Shown here in pieces: positions 1 through 7,670 of a stretch of 41,541 nucleotides of DNA. The translations under genes were made by a program, and so were the position numbers. Each line of letters begins with the position of its first letter. Position 1 is the stretch's first letter. The DNA comes from Bacteroides sp. (GTDB lineage: Bacteria; Bacteroidota; Bacteroidia; Bacteroidales; Bacteroidaceae), in the NCBI GenBank assembly GCA_019416685.1, contig DXWV01000067.1:1-41541 (forward strand), in the 5' to 3' direction. The notes under the pieces are model-generated. The model saw only the letters and a list, made by a program, of their open reading frames with translations. It made no database searches and was not told the origin of the DNA.

Positions 1-30
1 CGCCGCAATCGACCACTCTGCCACCTCTCC
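1..30 (-). tRNA. tRNA-Ser, 5' part only (cut by window edge)
   Basis: Read on the minus strand, these 30 bases begin GGAGAGGTGGCAGAGTGGTC, which is the acceptor 5' strand and D-arm of a class II tRNA-Ser. The anticodon and variable arm lie outside the window, so the isoacceptor cannot be named. A well-formed minus-strand promoter lies just upstream at 71-101, which supports a real gene. Confidence 0.85.
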
Positions 31-70
31 AAAACTTCTTTATCAGAAGTGCTTTCCTTTGAAAGCGGTG

Positions 71-101
71 CAAAGGTACGTATCTTTTTTAAATCTGCAA
101 G
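71..101 (-). promoter_or_regulatory. Promoter of tRNA-Ser
   Basis: On the minus strand TACCTTTG (78 down to 71) matches the Bacteroides -7 consensus TAnnTTTG. CTTG at 101-98 sits 19 bp upstream as a -33 element. Transcription would start near 64, about 34 bases before the tRNA. Confidence 0.6.
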
Positions 102-131
102 CATTCTAATGATTTTTTCATGAAATAATCG

Positions 132-204
132 TATTTTTGTCCCGTAATTCAAATTACAGAGAGTAATCTCAATCGTAAATTGTAAATAGCTAAATCGTAA
201 ATAT
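132..204 (+). promoter_or_regulatory. mutS2 promoter and repeat-derived leader
   Basis: TATTTTTG at 132-139 matches the TAnnTTTG -7 box about 70 bp before the mutS2 ATG; no clear -33 TTTG is seen. The stretch 163-204, ending 2 bases before the ATG, matches 39754-39795 in 36 of 42 positions by hand alignment. That second copy lies just before the unrelated PHP-domain gene, so the mutS2 leader appears to contain a half-copy of a dispersed repeat. Confidence 0.45.
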
Positions 205-206
205 CA

Positions 207-2708
207 ATGATATATCCTCAAAATTTTGAGCAAAAGATAGGATTTGACCAAATCAGACAACTATTGAAAGAAAAATGTCTCAGCACATTGGGCGAGGAAC
301 GTGTAACAGATATGAACTTCTCCGATCAGCATGAAAAGGTGGAGGAACTACTAAATCAAGTCACAGAGTTTGTTCGCATCATACAGGAAGAAGACAGTTT
401 TCCCGACCAATTCTTTTTCGACGTACGCCCATCACTGAAACGCGTTCGAATAGAAGGAATGTACCTGGACGAGCAGGAACTGTTTGATTTAAGACGTTCG
501 TTAGAAACGATCCGCGACATCGTACGATTCCTTCAACGCAATGAAGAGGATGAAGAAAGTGATTGCCCCTACCCCAGCCTGAAACGATTGGCGGGAGATA
601 TTGCTGTATTTCCACAGCTAATAGGAAAGATTGACGGTATACTAAACAAATATGGAAAGATAAAGGATAATGCTTCAACGGAACTATCACGCATACGCCG
701 TGAACTTGCAAGTACAATGGGAAGTATCTCCCGCTCATTAAACAGCATTTTACGCAGTGCTCAATCCGAAGGATATGTAGACAAAGATGTAGTACCTACC
801 ATGCGCGATGGGCGTCTTGTAATCCCCGTTGCACCAGGATTGAAGAGAAAAATAAAAGGTATTGTACACGATGAATCTGCCAGTGGAAAGACGGTCTTTA
901 TAGAACCTGCAGAAGTAGTAGAAGCCAACAATCGCATTCGTGAACTGGAGGGAGATGAACGACGGGAAATTATCCGTATCCTTACAGAATTTTCCAATGT
1001 GTTGCGTCCTTCTATCCCGGAGATACTACAATCTTATGAATTTCTGGCTGAGATTGACTTTATACGTGCAAAAAGTTATTTCGCTATACAAACTAATGCG
1101 CTGAAACCTTCTCTTGAGAAAGATCAATTATTGGACTGGACCATGGCCATACACCCATTGTTACAACTGTCCCTTGCCAGACACGATAAAAAGGTAGTAC
1201 CACTCGATATCGAATTAAATCAGCAACAACGTATTCTCATTATATCCGGTCCTAATGCCGGTGGAAAATCCGTCTGTCTCAAAACAGTAGGATTACTGCA
1301 ATATATGTTACAATGTGGAATGCTCATCCCCATACACGAACGTAGTCATGCAGGAATATTCAGCAGCATATTCATTGACATCGGTGACGAACAATCTATT
1401 GAAGACGATCTGAGTACCTACTCATCCCATCTGACCAACATGAAGATAATGATGAAGAATTGTAACGAACGTAGTCTCATCCTTATCGACGAATTCGGAG
1501 GTGGAACAGAACCACAGATAGGTGGAGCTATTGCCGAAGCTGTATTGAAACGCTTTAATCAGAAAAAGACATTCGGAGTAATTACTACGCATTATCAGAA
1601 TCTGAAACACTTTGCGGAAGATAACGAAGGAGTAGTGAACGGTGCCATGCTTTATGACCGCCACCTCATGCAGGCTCTTTTTCAGTTACAAATAGGTAAT
1701 CCAGGGAGTTCATTTGCTGTAGAAATAGCAAGAAAAATCGGACTACCTGAGGATGTCATTACCGATGCTTCAGAAATCGTAGGCAGCGAATATATTAATG
1801 CGGATAAATATCTCCAGGACATCGTTCGTGACAAACGTTATTGGGAAGGTAAACGCCAGACTATCCGCCAGCGTGAGAAGCATATGGAGGAAACAATCGC
1901 CCGCTACCAGACAGAAATGGAGGAATTACAGAAATCCCGTAAGGAAATCATCCGCCAGGCAAAAGAAGAAGCCGAACGATTGCTACAAGAGTCGAATGCA
2001 AAAATAGAGAATACCATACGTACCATCAAAGAGGCACAAGCAGAAAAAGAAAAGACCCGTCTTGTGCGTCAGGAACTAAATGACTTTCGTGCTTCTATAA
2101 ACGAACTTGCTTCCAAAGAACAAGAAGATAAGATTGCCCGGAAAATGGAAAAGCTGAAAGAAAAGCAAAATCGAAAAAAAGACAAGAAAAAAGCTGCTCC
2201 GGAAGAAAAGGCACAGTCTCAACAAGTTCCCAAAGTGATACCTATCACCGTAGGTGACAATGTTAAACTAAAAGGACAAACCAGCATTGGTGAAGTACTG
2301 GAAATAAATGGCAAAAATGCAGTAATAGGTTTTGGCAGTATCAAAACAACCGTTAAACTGGAAAGACTGGAACGTGCCAATGTCACGACACAGAAACAGG
2401 AACCTGCAAAGAGTACTTTTGTCAGTAGTCAGACACACGATCAGATGTACGAGAAAAAATTAAATTTCAAACAAGACATTGACGTACGTGGGATGCGTGG
2501 AGACGAGGCTCTGCAGGCCGTCACTTACTTTGTAGATGATGCCATATTAGTCGGTATGAATCGCATACGTATTCTTCATGGTACCGGTACAGGAATTCTA
2601 CGTTCTCTTATCCGGCAATATTTAAATACCGTGCCTGGTATACGCCACTTTGCCGATGAACATATACAGTTTGGAGGTGCCGGGATTACAGTTGTAGATT
2701 TGGCATAA
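207..2708 (+). CDS. mutS2: MutS2 family ATPase with C-terminal Smr nuclease domain
   Basis: An 833-residue cytoplasmic DNA-binding ATPase. Members of the family suppress homologous recombination or act in ribosome rescue; which role applies here is not visible. The Walker A motif GPNAGGKS is at about residues 348-355 and the Walker B LILIDEFGGGTEP at about 422-434. A long Lys/Glu-rich coiled coil spans roughly 540-680, and the C-terminal Smr domain begins at IDVRG (about 758) and contains HGTGTG (about 791). It lacks the N-terminal mismatch-recognition domain of MutS, as expected for MutS2. The length is usual for the family. The start is the first ATG after the TATTTTTG promoter. It is followed by corA with that gene's own promoter, so this is probably a single-gene unit. 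Confidence 0.95.
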   Translation: MIYPQNFEQKIGFDQIRQLLKEKCLSTLGEERVTDMNFSDQHEKVEELLNQVTEFVRIIQEEDSFPDQFFFDVRPSLKRVRIEGMYLDEQELFDLRRSLETIRDIVRFLQRNEEDEESDCPYPSLKRLAGDIAVFPQLIGKIDGILNKYGKIKDNASTELSRIRRELASTMGSISRSLNSILRSAQSEGYVDKDVVPTMRDGRLVIPVAPGLKRKIKGIVHDESASGKTVFIEPAEVVEANNRIRELEGDERREIIRILTEFSNVLRPSIPEILQSYEFLAEIDFIRAKSYFAIQTNALKPSLEKDQLLDWTMAIHPLLQLSLARHDKKVVPLDIELNQQQRILIISGPNAGGKSVCLKTVGLLQYMLQCGMLIPIHERSHAGIFSSIFIDIGDEQSIEDDLSTYSSHLTNMKIMMKNCNERSLILIDEFGGGTEPQIGGAIAEAVLKRFNQKKTFGVITTHYQNLKHFAEDNEGVVNGAMLYDRHLMQALFQLQIGNPGSSFAVEIARKIGLPEDVITDASEIVGSEYINADKYLQDIVRDKRYWEGKRQTIRQREKHMEETIARYQTEMEELQKSRKEIIRQAKEEAERLLQESNAKIENTIRTIKEAQAEKEKTRLVRQELNDFRASINELASKEQEDKIARKMEKLKEKQNRKKDKKKAAPEEKAQSQQVPKVIPITVGDNVKLKGQTSIGEVLEINGKNAVIGFGSIKTTVKLERLERANVTTQKQEPAKSTFVSSQTHDQMYEKKLNFKQDIDVRGMRGDEALQAVTYFVDDAILVGMNRIRILHGTGTGILRSLIRQYLNTVPGIRHFADEHIQFGGAGITVVDLA

Positions 2709-2731
2709 AAGCGAACAAAAGTATTAAACAA

Positions 2732-2763
2732 CTTGTTCTCATTATAGAAAATCATTACCTTTG
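2732..2763 (+). promoter_or_regulatory. corA promoter
   Basis: CTTG at 2732-2735, a 20-bp spacer and TACCTTTG at 2756-2763 match the Bacteroides -33/-7 pattern. Transcription would start near 2770, giving a leader of about 27 nt. Confidence 0.65.
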
Positions 2764-2796
2764 CTATAATGGTTTTCTAAAACTAAAAAATAAAGC

Positions 2797-3849
2797 ATGA
2801 AGAACAACCTGTTAAGCGAGAAATTAATTTATACGGGTGAGAGCCAGACGCCTACCCACCTGCACCTTTGTACATACAATGCTAATGAAATGCAGGAAGT
2901 TTCAGGAGCAGATTTTCATGAAATCAGCAGTTCTCTGAACAGTGAACGTATCAATTGGCTTCAGGTACATGGTATGAAGAATACTGAAACAGTTCGTGAA
3001 ATATGCGAACATTTTGAAATAAATTTTCTCGTATTACAAGATATTCTGAATGCCAATCACCCCACTAAGATAGAAGAACATGATAACTACATCGTACTAA
3101 TTTTAAAACTCTTCTACCCTGCACCTAAAAAGGACGAAGAAGATTTGGATGAGCTGGAGCAGCAACAAGTCTGCATTATTTTGGGTACCAACTATATACT
3201 TACTTTCCTTGAAAGAGAAACTGATTTTTTTGATGATGTAAGTACTGCACTACGCAATGACGTACTCAAAATACGAGGCAGACAAAGTGATTATCTGCTC
3301 AGTGTACTTTTGAATAGTGTTATAGGCAATTATACTTCAATGGTTTCTGACATTGATGATGCCCTTGAAGACCTTGAAGAAGAATTACTTACTATCAGTG
3401 ACGGAAACGACATTGGCGTACAAATTCAGTCCCTGCGCCGTCAGTATATGCTGATGAAAAAATCAATACTTCCCCTAAAAGAGCAGTACATAAAATTACT
3501 GCGGGGAGAGAGTACACTGATGCACAAGGTGAACCGTGCCTTCTTCAATGATGTAAACGATCATTTACAATTCGTACTGCAAACCATTGAAATATGCAGA
3601 GAAACACTCTCATCTCTGGTAGATCTCTATATTTCCAACAATGATTTAAAGATGAATGATATCATGAAACGGCTAACAATCGTTTCTACAATCTTTATAC
3701 CGTTAACGTTTCTGGTAGGGGTATGGGGTATGAACTTTAAAGTGATGCCCGAACTGGACTGGCGGTACGGGTACTGTTTTGCCTGGGGATTAATGGCAGT
3801 TATAGGTATCATCGTATATGCTTTCTTCCGGAAGAAAAGATGGTACTGA
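2797..3849 (+). CDS. corA: CorA-family magnesium/divalent cation transporter
   Basis: A 350-residue inner-membrane channel for Mg2+ (in some members Co2+ or Zn2+). The large N-terminal cytoplasmic domain is rich in acidic and helical segments. The C-terminus has two membrane spans (about 292-312 and 324-344) separated by a short loop. The family signature GMN is at residues 311-313, at the end of the first span. The positively charged tail FFRKKRWY is typical. The length is normal for CorA. The gene has its own promoter at 2732-2763 and is followed within about 65 bp by the serine dehydratase gene. Confidence 0.95.
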   Translation: MKNNLLSEKLIYTGESQTPTHLHLCTYNANEMQEVSGADFHEISSSLNSERINWLQVHGMKNTETVREICEHFEINFLVLQDILNANHPTKIEEHDNYIVLILKLFYPAPKKDEEDLDELEQQQVCIILGTNYILTFLERETDFFDDVSTALRNDVLKIRGRQSDYLLSVLLNSVIGNYTSMVSDIDDALEDLEEELLTISDGNDIGVQIQSLRRQYMLMKKSILPLKEQYIKLLRGESTLMHKVNRAFFNDVNDHLQFVLQTIEICRETLSSLVDLYISNNDLKMNDIMKRLTIVSTIFIPLTFLVGVWGMNFKVMPELDWRYGYCFAWGLMAVIGIIVYAFFRKKRWY

Positions 3850-3914
3850 TTTCAGTTGAAAGTTGAGAGTTTATTTAGTTGGGAGTTAAAATAGGAAATA
3901 AGCATAATGAATAT

Positions 3915-5123
3915 ATGAAATCGATAAAAGAGTTATATCGCATTGGTACAGGTCCTTCCAGTAGCCACACAATGGGGCCCCGCAAAGCAGCTGAGATGTT
4001 TGTAACACGTCATCCAAATGCTGCCAGATTTAAAGTGACCCTCTACGGAAGTCTTGCTGCTACAGGAAAAGGGCATATGACAGACGTTGCCATTATTGAT
4101 ACACTGGCTCCCATAGCCCCCGTAGAAATTATATGGCAACCTAAAGTATTTCTCCCTTTCCACCCCAATGGGATGACTTTTGCTGCATTCGATGTCAATG
4201 ATAAATTAATAGAAAACTGGACCGTATATAGTGTTGGCGGTGGAGCTTTGGCAGAGAATAACGATACTCCTTCTATCGAAAGCCCGGATGTATATGGTAT
4301 GAACAGTATGACAGAGATTCTGGAATGGTGTGAATGCAATGGTAGAAGCTATTGGGAATATGTCAAAGAATGCGAAGACTCTGATATCTGGGACTATCTG
4401 AACGAAGTCTGGAAAACGATGATAGATTCTATTCATCGTGGACTGGAAGAGGAAGGTGTATTACCCGGTCCACTGAATCTGAGAAGAAAGGCCTCAACCT
4501 ATTATATCCGTGCTACAGGATACAAACAATCCTTGCAATCGCGCGGACTGGTATTTGCATACGCATTGGCTGTCAGTGAAGAAAATGCTTCCGGAGGGAA
4601 AATAGTAACGGCTCCCACTTGTGGCTCTTGCGGAGTAGTACCTGCCGTACTTTATCATCTGTACAAAAGCCGTGATTTCAGTGATATTCGTATCCTTCGT
4701 GCATTGGCAACAGCCGGGTTAGTAGGAAACATTGTCAAATTTAATGCTTCTATCTCAGGAGCGGAAGTAGGTTGTCAAGGAGAAGTAGGTGTGGCATGTG
4801 CAATGGCCTCAGCTGCAGCCAATCAGTTATTCGGGGGCAGCCCGGCACAAATAGAGTACGCAGCCGAAATGGGATTAGAGCATCATCTGGGCATGACTTG
4901 TGATCCCGTTTGCGGATTGGTACAAATCCCCTGTATTGAACGTAATGCATATGCTGCGGCACGTGCACTGGATGCAAACCTATATTCTTCATTCACAGAC
5001 GGAATGCATCGCGTCTCCTTCGATAAAGTTGTACAAGTGATGAAACAAACAGGACATGACCTGCCCTCTCTGTATAAAGAAACAAGCGAAGGTGGACTGG
5101 CAAAAGATTATAAGCAAATGTAG
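3915..5123 (+). CDS. sdaA: L-serine dehydratase, single-chain, [4Fe-4S] type
   Basis: Deaminates L-serine to pyruvate and ammonia in the cytoplasm. The 402-residue chain joins the beta-type N-terminal domain (GPSSSHTMGP at about residues 13-22) and the alpha-type catalytic domain. Three cysteines, C287 (GCQGEVG), C329 (TCDPV) and C340 (QIPC), are spaced 42 and 11 apart, the spacing known for the iron-sulfur ligands of this family. An upstream in-frame TTG at 3879 is less likely as start than the ATG at 3915, because the protein begins MKSIKELYRIGTGPSSSHT, the usual family N-terminus. It is shorter than E. coli SdaA (about 454 residues). A convergent-gene hairpin repeat lies downstream. Confidence 0.93.
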   Translation: MKSIKELYRIGTGPSSSHTMGPRKAAEMFVTRHPNAARFKVTLYGSLAATGKGHMTDVAIIDTLAPIAPVEIIWQPKVFLPFHPNGMTFAAFDVNDKLIENWTVYSVGGGALAENNDTPSIESPDVYGMNSMTEILEWCECNGRSYWEYVKECEDSDIWDYLNEVWKTMIDSIHRGLEEEGVLPGPLNLRRKASTYYIRATGYKQSLQSRGLVFAYALAVSEENASGGKIVTAPTCGSCGVVPAVLYHLYKSRDFSDIRILRALATAGLVGNIVKFNASISGAEVGCQGEVGVACAMASAAANQLFGGSPAQIEYAAEMGLEHHLGMTCDPVCGLVQIPCIERNAYAAARALDANLYSSFTDGMHRVSFDKVVQVMKQTGHDLPSLYKETSEGGLAKDYKQM

Positions 5124-5130
5124 TTATTTA

Positions 5131-5229
5131 GTTGACAATTGACAGTGGACAATTGACAGTGGCTATGCAGCATATAGCACAGCTAACTATCAACGATCAA
5201 TTGTCAACTGTCAACTGTCAATTGTCAAC
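5131..5229. repeat. Intergenic inverted-repeat element (TTGACAATTGACAGT arms)
   Basis: The left arm 5131-5160 is a tandem of TTGACAATTGACAGTGG-like units. The right arm 5197-5229 is the reverse-complement tandem (CAATTGTCAACTGTCAAC). The centre 5161-5184, read on the minus strand, matches the centre of the element at 37910-37933 in about 20 of 24 positions. It lies between convergent genes and covers the stop codon of the gene at 5225-5722, so it could serve as a two-way terminator. Confidence 0.75.
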
Positions 5230-5722
5230 TAATGTCCGGCCAGTGAGTATTATCTGTATCAGAAATATCTTTTTCACGAAGAAGGCCTCCATATTCTGAA
5301 TAATATAAAGCTCGTTCCTGCCCGCCCTGCTGTACTTCTAAGACAAATTCTTCCGGCTTTTGCGGAAAGGTCAGTTTCGTCAAATCATCAATGACCCAAT
5401 CGGCATAATTTCCTTCCTGAAAAGCAGTACTGACAGCTGCTGGCAAATTCTCGAAAAAGATATCCATTTCTGTCATAATCCAATTGGCATTGGCATCAAA
5501 CCACACATCGAGTTCATCATTTCCAAGCCAGCAATCTGCCACATAATAAACACCTTTCTGCTGCCATTCTATATTTTTCACACCGGGATAAAGCTGGTTC
5601 AATGCATTTATGATAGCCTGATTGGGGGGTAGATAAGTATCATCATCATCACTACAAGAACTAAAGGAAAATAAGGCTGTCATCAACATGACAGCCAAAA
5701 TACTAAATTTTATTTTTATCAT
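5225..5722 (-). CDS. PepSY-like (DUF2874-type) surface lipoprotein
   Basis: A 165-residue lipoprotein with a signal peptide ending FSFSSC, lipid-bearing Cys23, followed by SDDDD. An acidic run directly after the cysteine is the lipoprotein export signal for surface display in Bacteroidetes, so surface location is inferred. The body (NALNQLYPGVKNIEWQQKGVYYVADCW...) resembles the PepSY-like family PF11396 (beta-lactamase-inhibitor-like fold), whose role is not established. The start was set at 5722 instead of the upstream in-frame 5755 because it begins the signal peptide and has AAGGA about 10 bases upstream. It lies 36 bp after the related gene at 5759-6199, probably one operon. Confidence 0.8.
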   Translation of the reverse strand: MIKIKFSILAVMLMTALFSFSSCSDDDDTYLPPNQAIINALNQLYPGVKNIEWQQKGVYYVADCWLGNDELDVWFDANANWIMTEMDIFFENLPAAVSTAFQEGNYADWVIDDLTKLTFPQKPEEFVLEVQQGGQERALYYSEYGGLLREKDISDTDNTHWPDIS

Positions 5723-5758
5723 AGTTAAAGTCCTTTGAGGTAAGATTATTATCAATGA

Positions 5759-6199
5759 TTAATGATCTGCTTTACGAAATTTACCTTTCTTATCGAACTT
5801 AAAAGATACATCAGTATTCAATTCTACTTCGTACCCTTTACGGTCACGCTCTATTTTGGTAATGAATTCATTGGTAAAATTATTCATCTTCAGATAATCA
5901 TTCACAAAAGAGGGAATAATTGTAGCAGGTACTTTCCCTTTTCCGGCATCTACTTCAGTCCAGTTTCCTTTAGCATCAAAATCTATTTCTGTGCCATCTG
6001 CCAGCCGTACCTCATATTTCTTTGACATTATTTCACTATCAATCTTAATATGCGAAACCTGAGGACTGGCAAAGTGCTGATTAATGAAATTACGTGCTGC
6101 AAGTGGCAACTGGTTAATGTCTTTAGTAATAACATCACCTGCAAAAGCAAATTGAACAGCAACAACCGCCATCACAAGAAGAGACAAAATCTTTTTCAT
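5759..6199 (-). CDS. PepSY-like (DUF2874-type) secreted protein
   Basis: A 146-residue exported protein with a type I signal peptide (MKKILSLLVMAVVAVQFAFA, cleavage after about residue 20). Two similar halves of the form YEVRLADGTEIDFDAKGNW and YEVELNTDVSFKFDKKGKF indicate tandem PepSY-like units. The family is common and often paired in Bacteroides; molecular function is unknown. It is first in a probable two-gene operon with the lipoprotein at 5225-5722. No clear TAnnTTTG box was found upstream. Confidence 0.8.
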   Translation of the reverse strand: MKKILSLLVMAVVAVQFAFAGDVITKDINQLPLAARNFINQHFASPQVSHIKIDSEIMSKKYEVRLADGTEIDFDAKGNWTEVDAGKGKVPATIIPSFVNDYLKMNNFTNEFITKIERDRKGYEVELNTDVSFKFDKKGKFRKADH

Positions 6200-6381
6200 A
6201 ATCGTTATTTTTTTTAATGTTAGTAATAGAATTTTCTATCATTTGATAATGCAAATAACGATAGAGATTCTGGAAAGATTTAGGAATAATGGAATACAAC
6301 CATTATTTTTAAATTCTTTAACGTATGATCTCTGAAAACAGAAATGAAGGTATAGCAAAAGTAATTATCCTATCACTAAAA

Positions 6382-6444
6382 TGCAGATTAACACAGGGAT
6401 CACAAAATCTAAATTAAATCTGCGACCCTCTGTGTTAATCTGCA
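6382..6444 (-). terminator. Hairpin after heparin lyase I gene
   Basis: TGCAGATTAACACAG at 6382-6396 and its reverse complement CTGTGTTAATCTGCA at 6430-6444 form a 15-bp perfect stem around a loop of about 33 nt. It lies just downstream of the PL13 stop codon on the minus strand. The stem has no strong U-tract, so it may be a dispersed repeat acting as an RNA-end stabiliser instead of an intrinsic terminator. Confidence 0.55.
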
Positions 6445-6467
6445 CTCCAAAAGTTATAATGCTTGTA

Positions 6468-7637
6468 TCAATTCTCTGAATAACCGGCAAGATTATAGCA
6501 CACGGGTATAGTACTATTTCCTACACGATAAATTCCAAATTTAAAGTAATACCCATCCTCATCATTACGGCCAATGAGAATTTCTTCATTATCCACAATA
6601 GGTCGATTTACCTGTTTCCCCTTTTCCGTATAACTCATCTGTACATCGAGCATACCGGGTTTTATAATAGTTTCGGCTTCTTTACCATAAACAGTCCAGT
6701 CAATATGTATGCGGAATGTGATCCAACAGTCTTTAGGAAACTCTGCAAACGGCATTTTATAGGCAATAGTAGATGCTTTGTATTTGGAAGTGACGGGTTT
6801 CATTATCTGAGATTTCTCAGCGCTGGCATTACAACGATCCGTTTTATCAGTAAGCCATTTACGATCTGAGTTCGCTTTTATATAAAAGTATCCTCCGGAA
6901 AATCCAAAAGCGAGTGGAGGGTAGCCACCTTGTTCTACCAACCAACCATTGGCCTTGCCTGCTTTATAGATAATATTACCACTTTTATCCTTTTTAGGAT
7001 TACCTTGTTTGTCAAGTACCGGTACCTTATCATGTGCTGTATTTTTCTTAAAGATCATCCGGTCATACAATTCTAAAAACTCCTCTGTAGTAAGCTTCTT
7101 CACTTCTCCATCAGGAGTCGAAACCAAAGTACGATCCGGCATTCCGTGCCATTGAGCAAAGATAGTAGATACATCACCATTCAATGTGGAAGGAATATAA
7201 ACTGAAAACTCATAATCACGTGAAGCACCTTGCGGACATATACCTTTTCCATGATGATAAACGGTTTTGGTCTTTTGCGCATTTTCATAAACACTCGCAG
7301 GCTGTCCTTTAAAATCAGCGGATGTAGCATAACAATAAGAAAACTCCGCACGGCCCTTAGTTTCACCTTTAGCATATCCTTCCAAGGTATTGTCCTCCGT
7401 TTTAAGCTCAAAACGATAAGAAGGCCTTCCATTAAAAGGAATGGTATAATCCCGTTGAATGGAATGTGGTTTGTCTGTACCAACAGCTACCCAACAACCA
7501 TCAATAACCTGATTGATACGTGCTGAGTCAGCCTGTACATTCACACGTTCCGTCAAAGGAATCAGCTTTGCATTTTGAGCAGTAAGCATCGTTGTGCTTA
7601 CAACCAGCAGAGAAAAAGAAAAAACAATTTTGTTCAT
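6468..7637 (-). CDS. hepI: Heparin lyase I (heparinase I, PL13)
   Basis: Cleaves highly sulfated heparin/heparan sulfate by beta-elimination at GlcNS-IdoA2S linkages, giving unsaturated uronides. The 389-residue protein closely follows Pedobacter heparinus heparinase I as I recall it: RVNVQADSA, ETKGRAEFSY, KTVYHHGKGIC, FAQWHG, LALYDRMIFKK-like, GFSGGYFYIKANSDRKWLTDK, EILIGRNDEDGYYFKFGIYRVGNST. Expected catalytic residues are present: His164 (QWHG) and, near the C-terminus, Lys366 and Tyr370 (KFGIY). Cys134 matches the conserved GKGIC cysteine. A signal peptide of about 20 residues ends TMLTA. It starts 33 bp after the sulfatase stop, so the two form an operon. It is about 10 kb from the main heparan locus, separated by unrelated genes. 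Confidence 0.95.
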   Translation of the reverse strand: MNKIVFSFSLLVVSTTMLTAQNAKLIPLTERVNVQADSARINQVIDGCWVAVGTDKPHSIQRDYTIPFNGRPSYRFELKTEDNTLEGYAKGETKGRAEFSYCYATSADFKGQPASVYENAQKTKTVYHHGKGICPQGASRDYEFSVYIPSTLNGDVSTIFAQWHGMPDRTLVSTPDGEVKKLTTEEFLELYDRMIFKKNTAHDKVPVLDKQGNPKKDKSGNIIYKAGKANGWLVEQGGYPPLAFGFSGGYFYIKANSDRKWLTDKTDRCNASAEKSQIMKPVTSKYKASTIAYKMPFAEFPKDCWITFRIHIDWTVYGKEAETIIKPGMLDVQMSYTEKGKQVNRPIVDNEEILIGRNDEDGYYFKFGIYRVGNSTIPVCYNLAGYSEN

Positions 7638-7670
7638 ATATTATTTACTTATTGAAAATTTACATTCTTA

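Noticed and set aside
3879..3914. N-terminal extension of the serine dehydratase from a TTG
   Set aside because: The extension is not family-like, and the ATG at 3915 begins the normal N-terminus.
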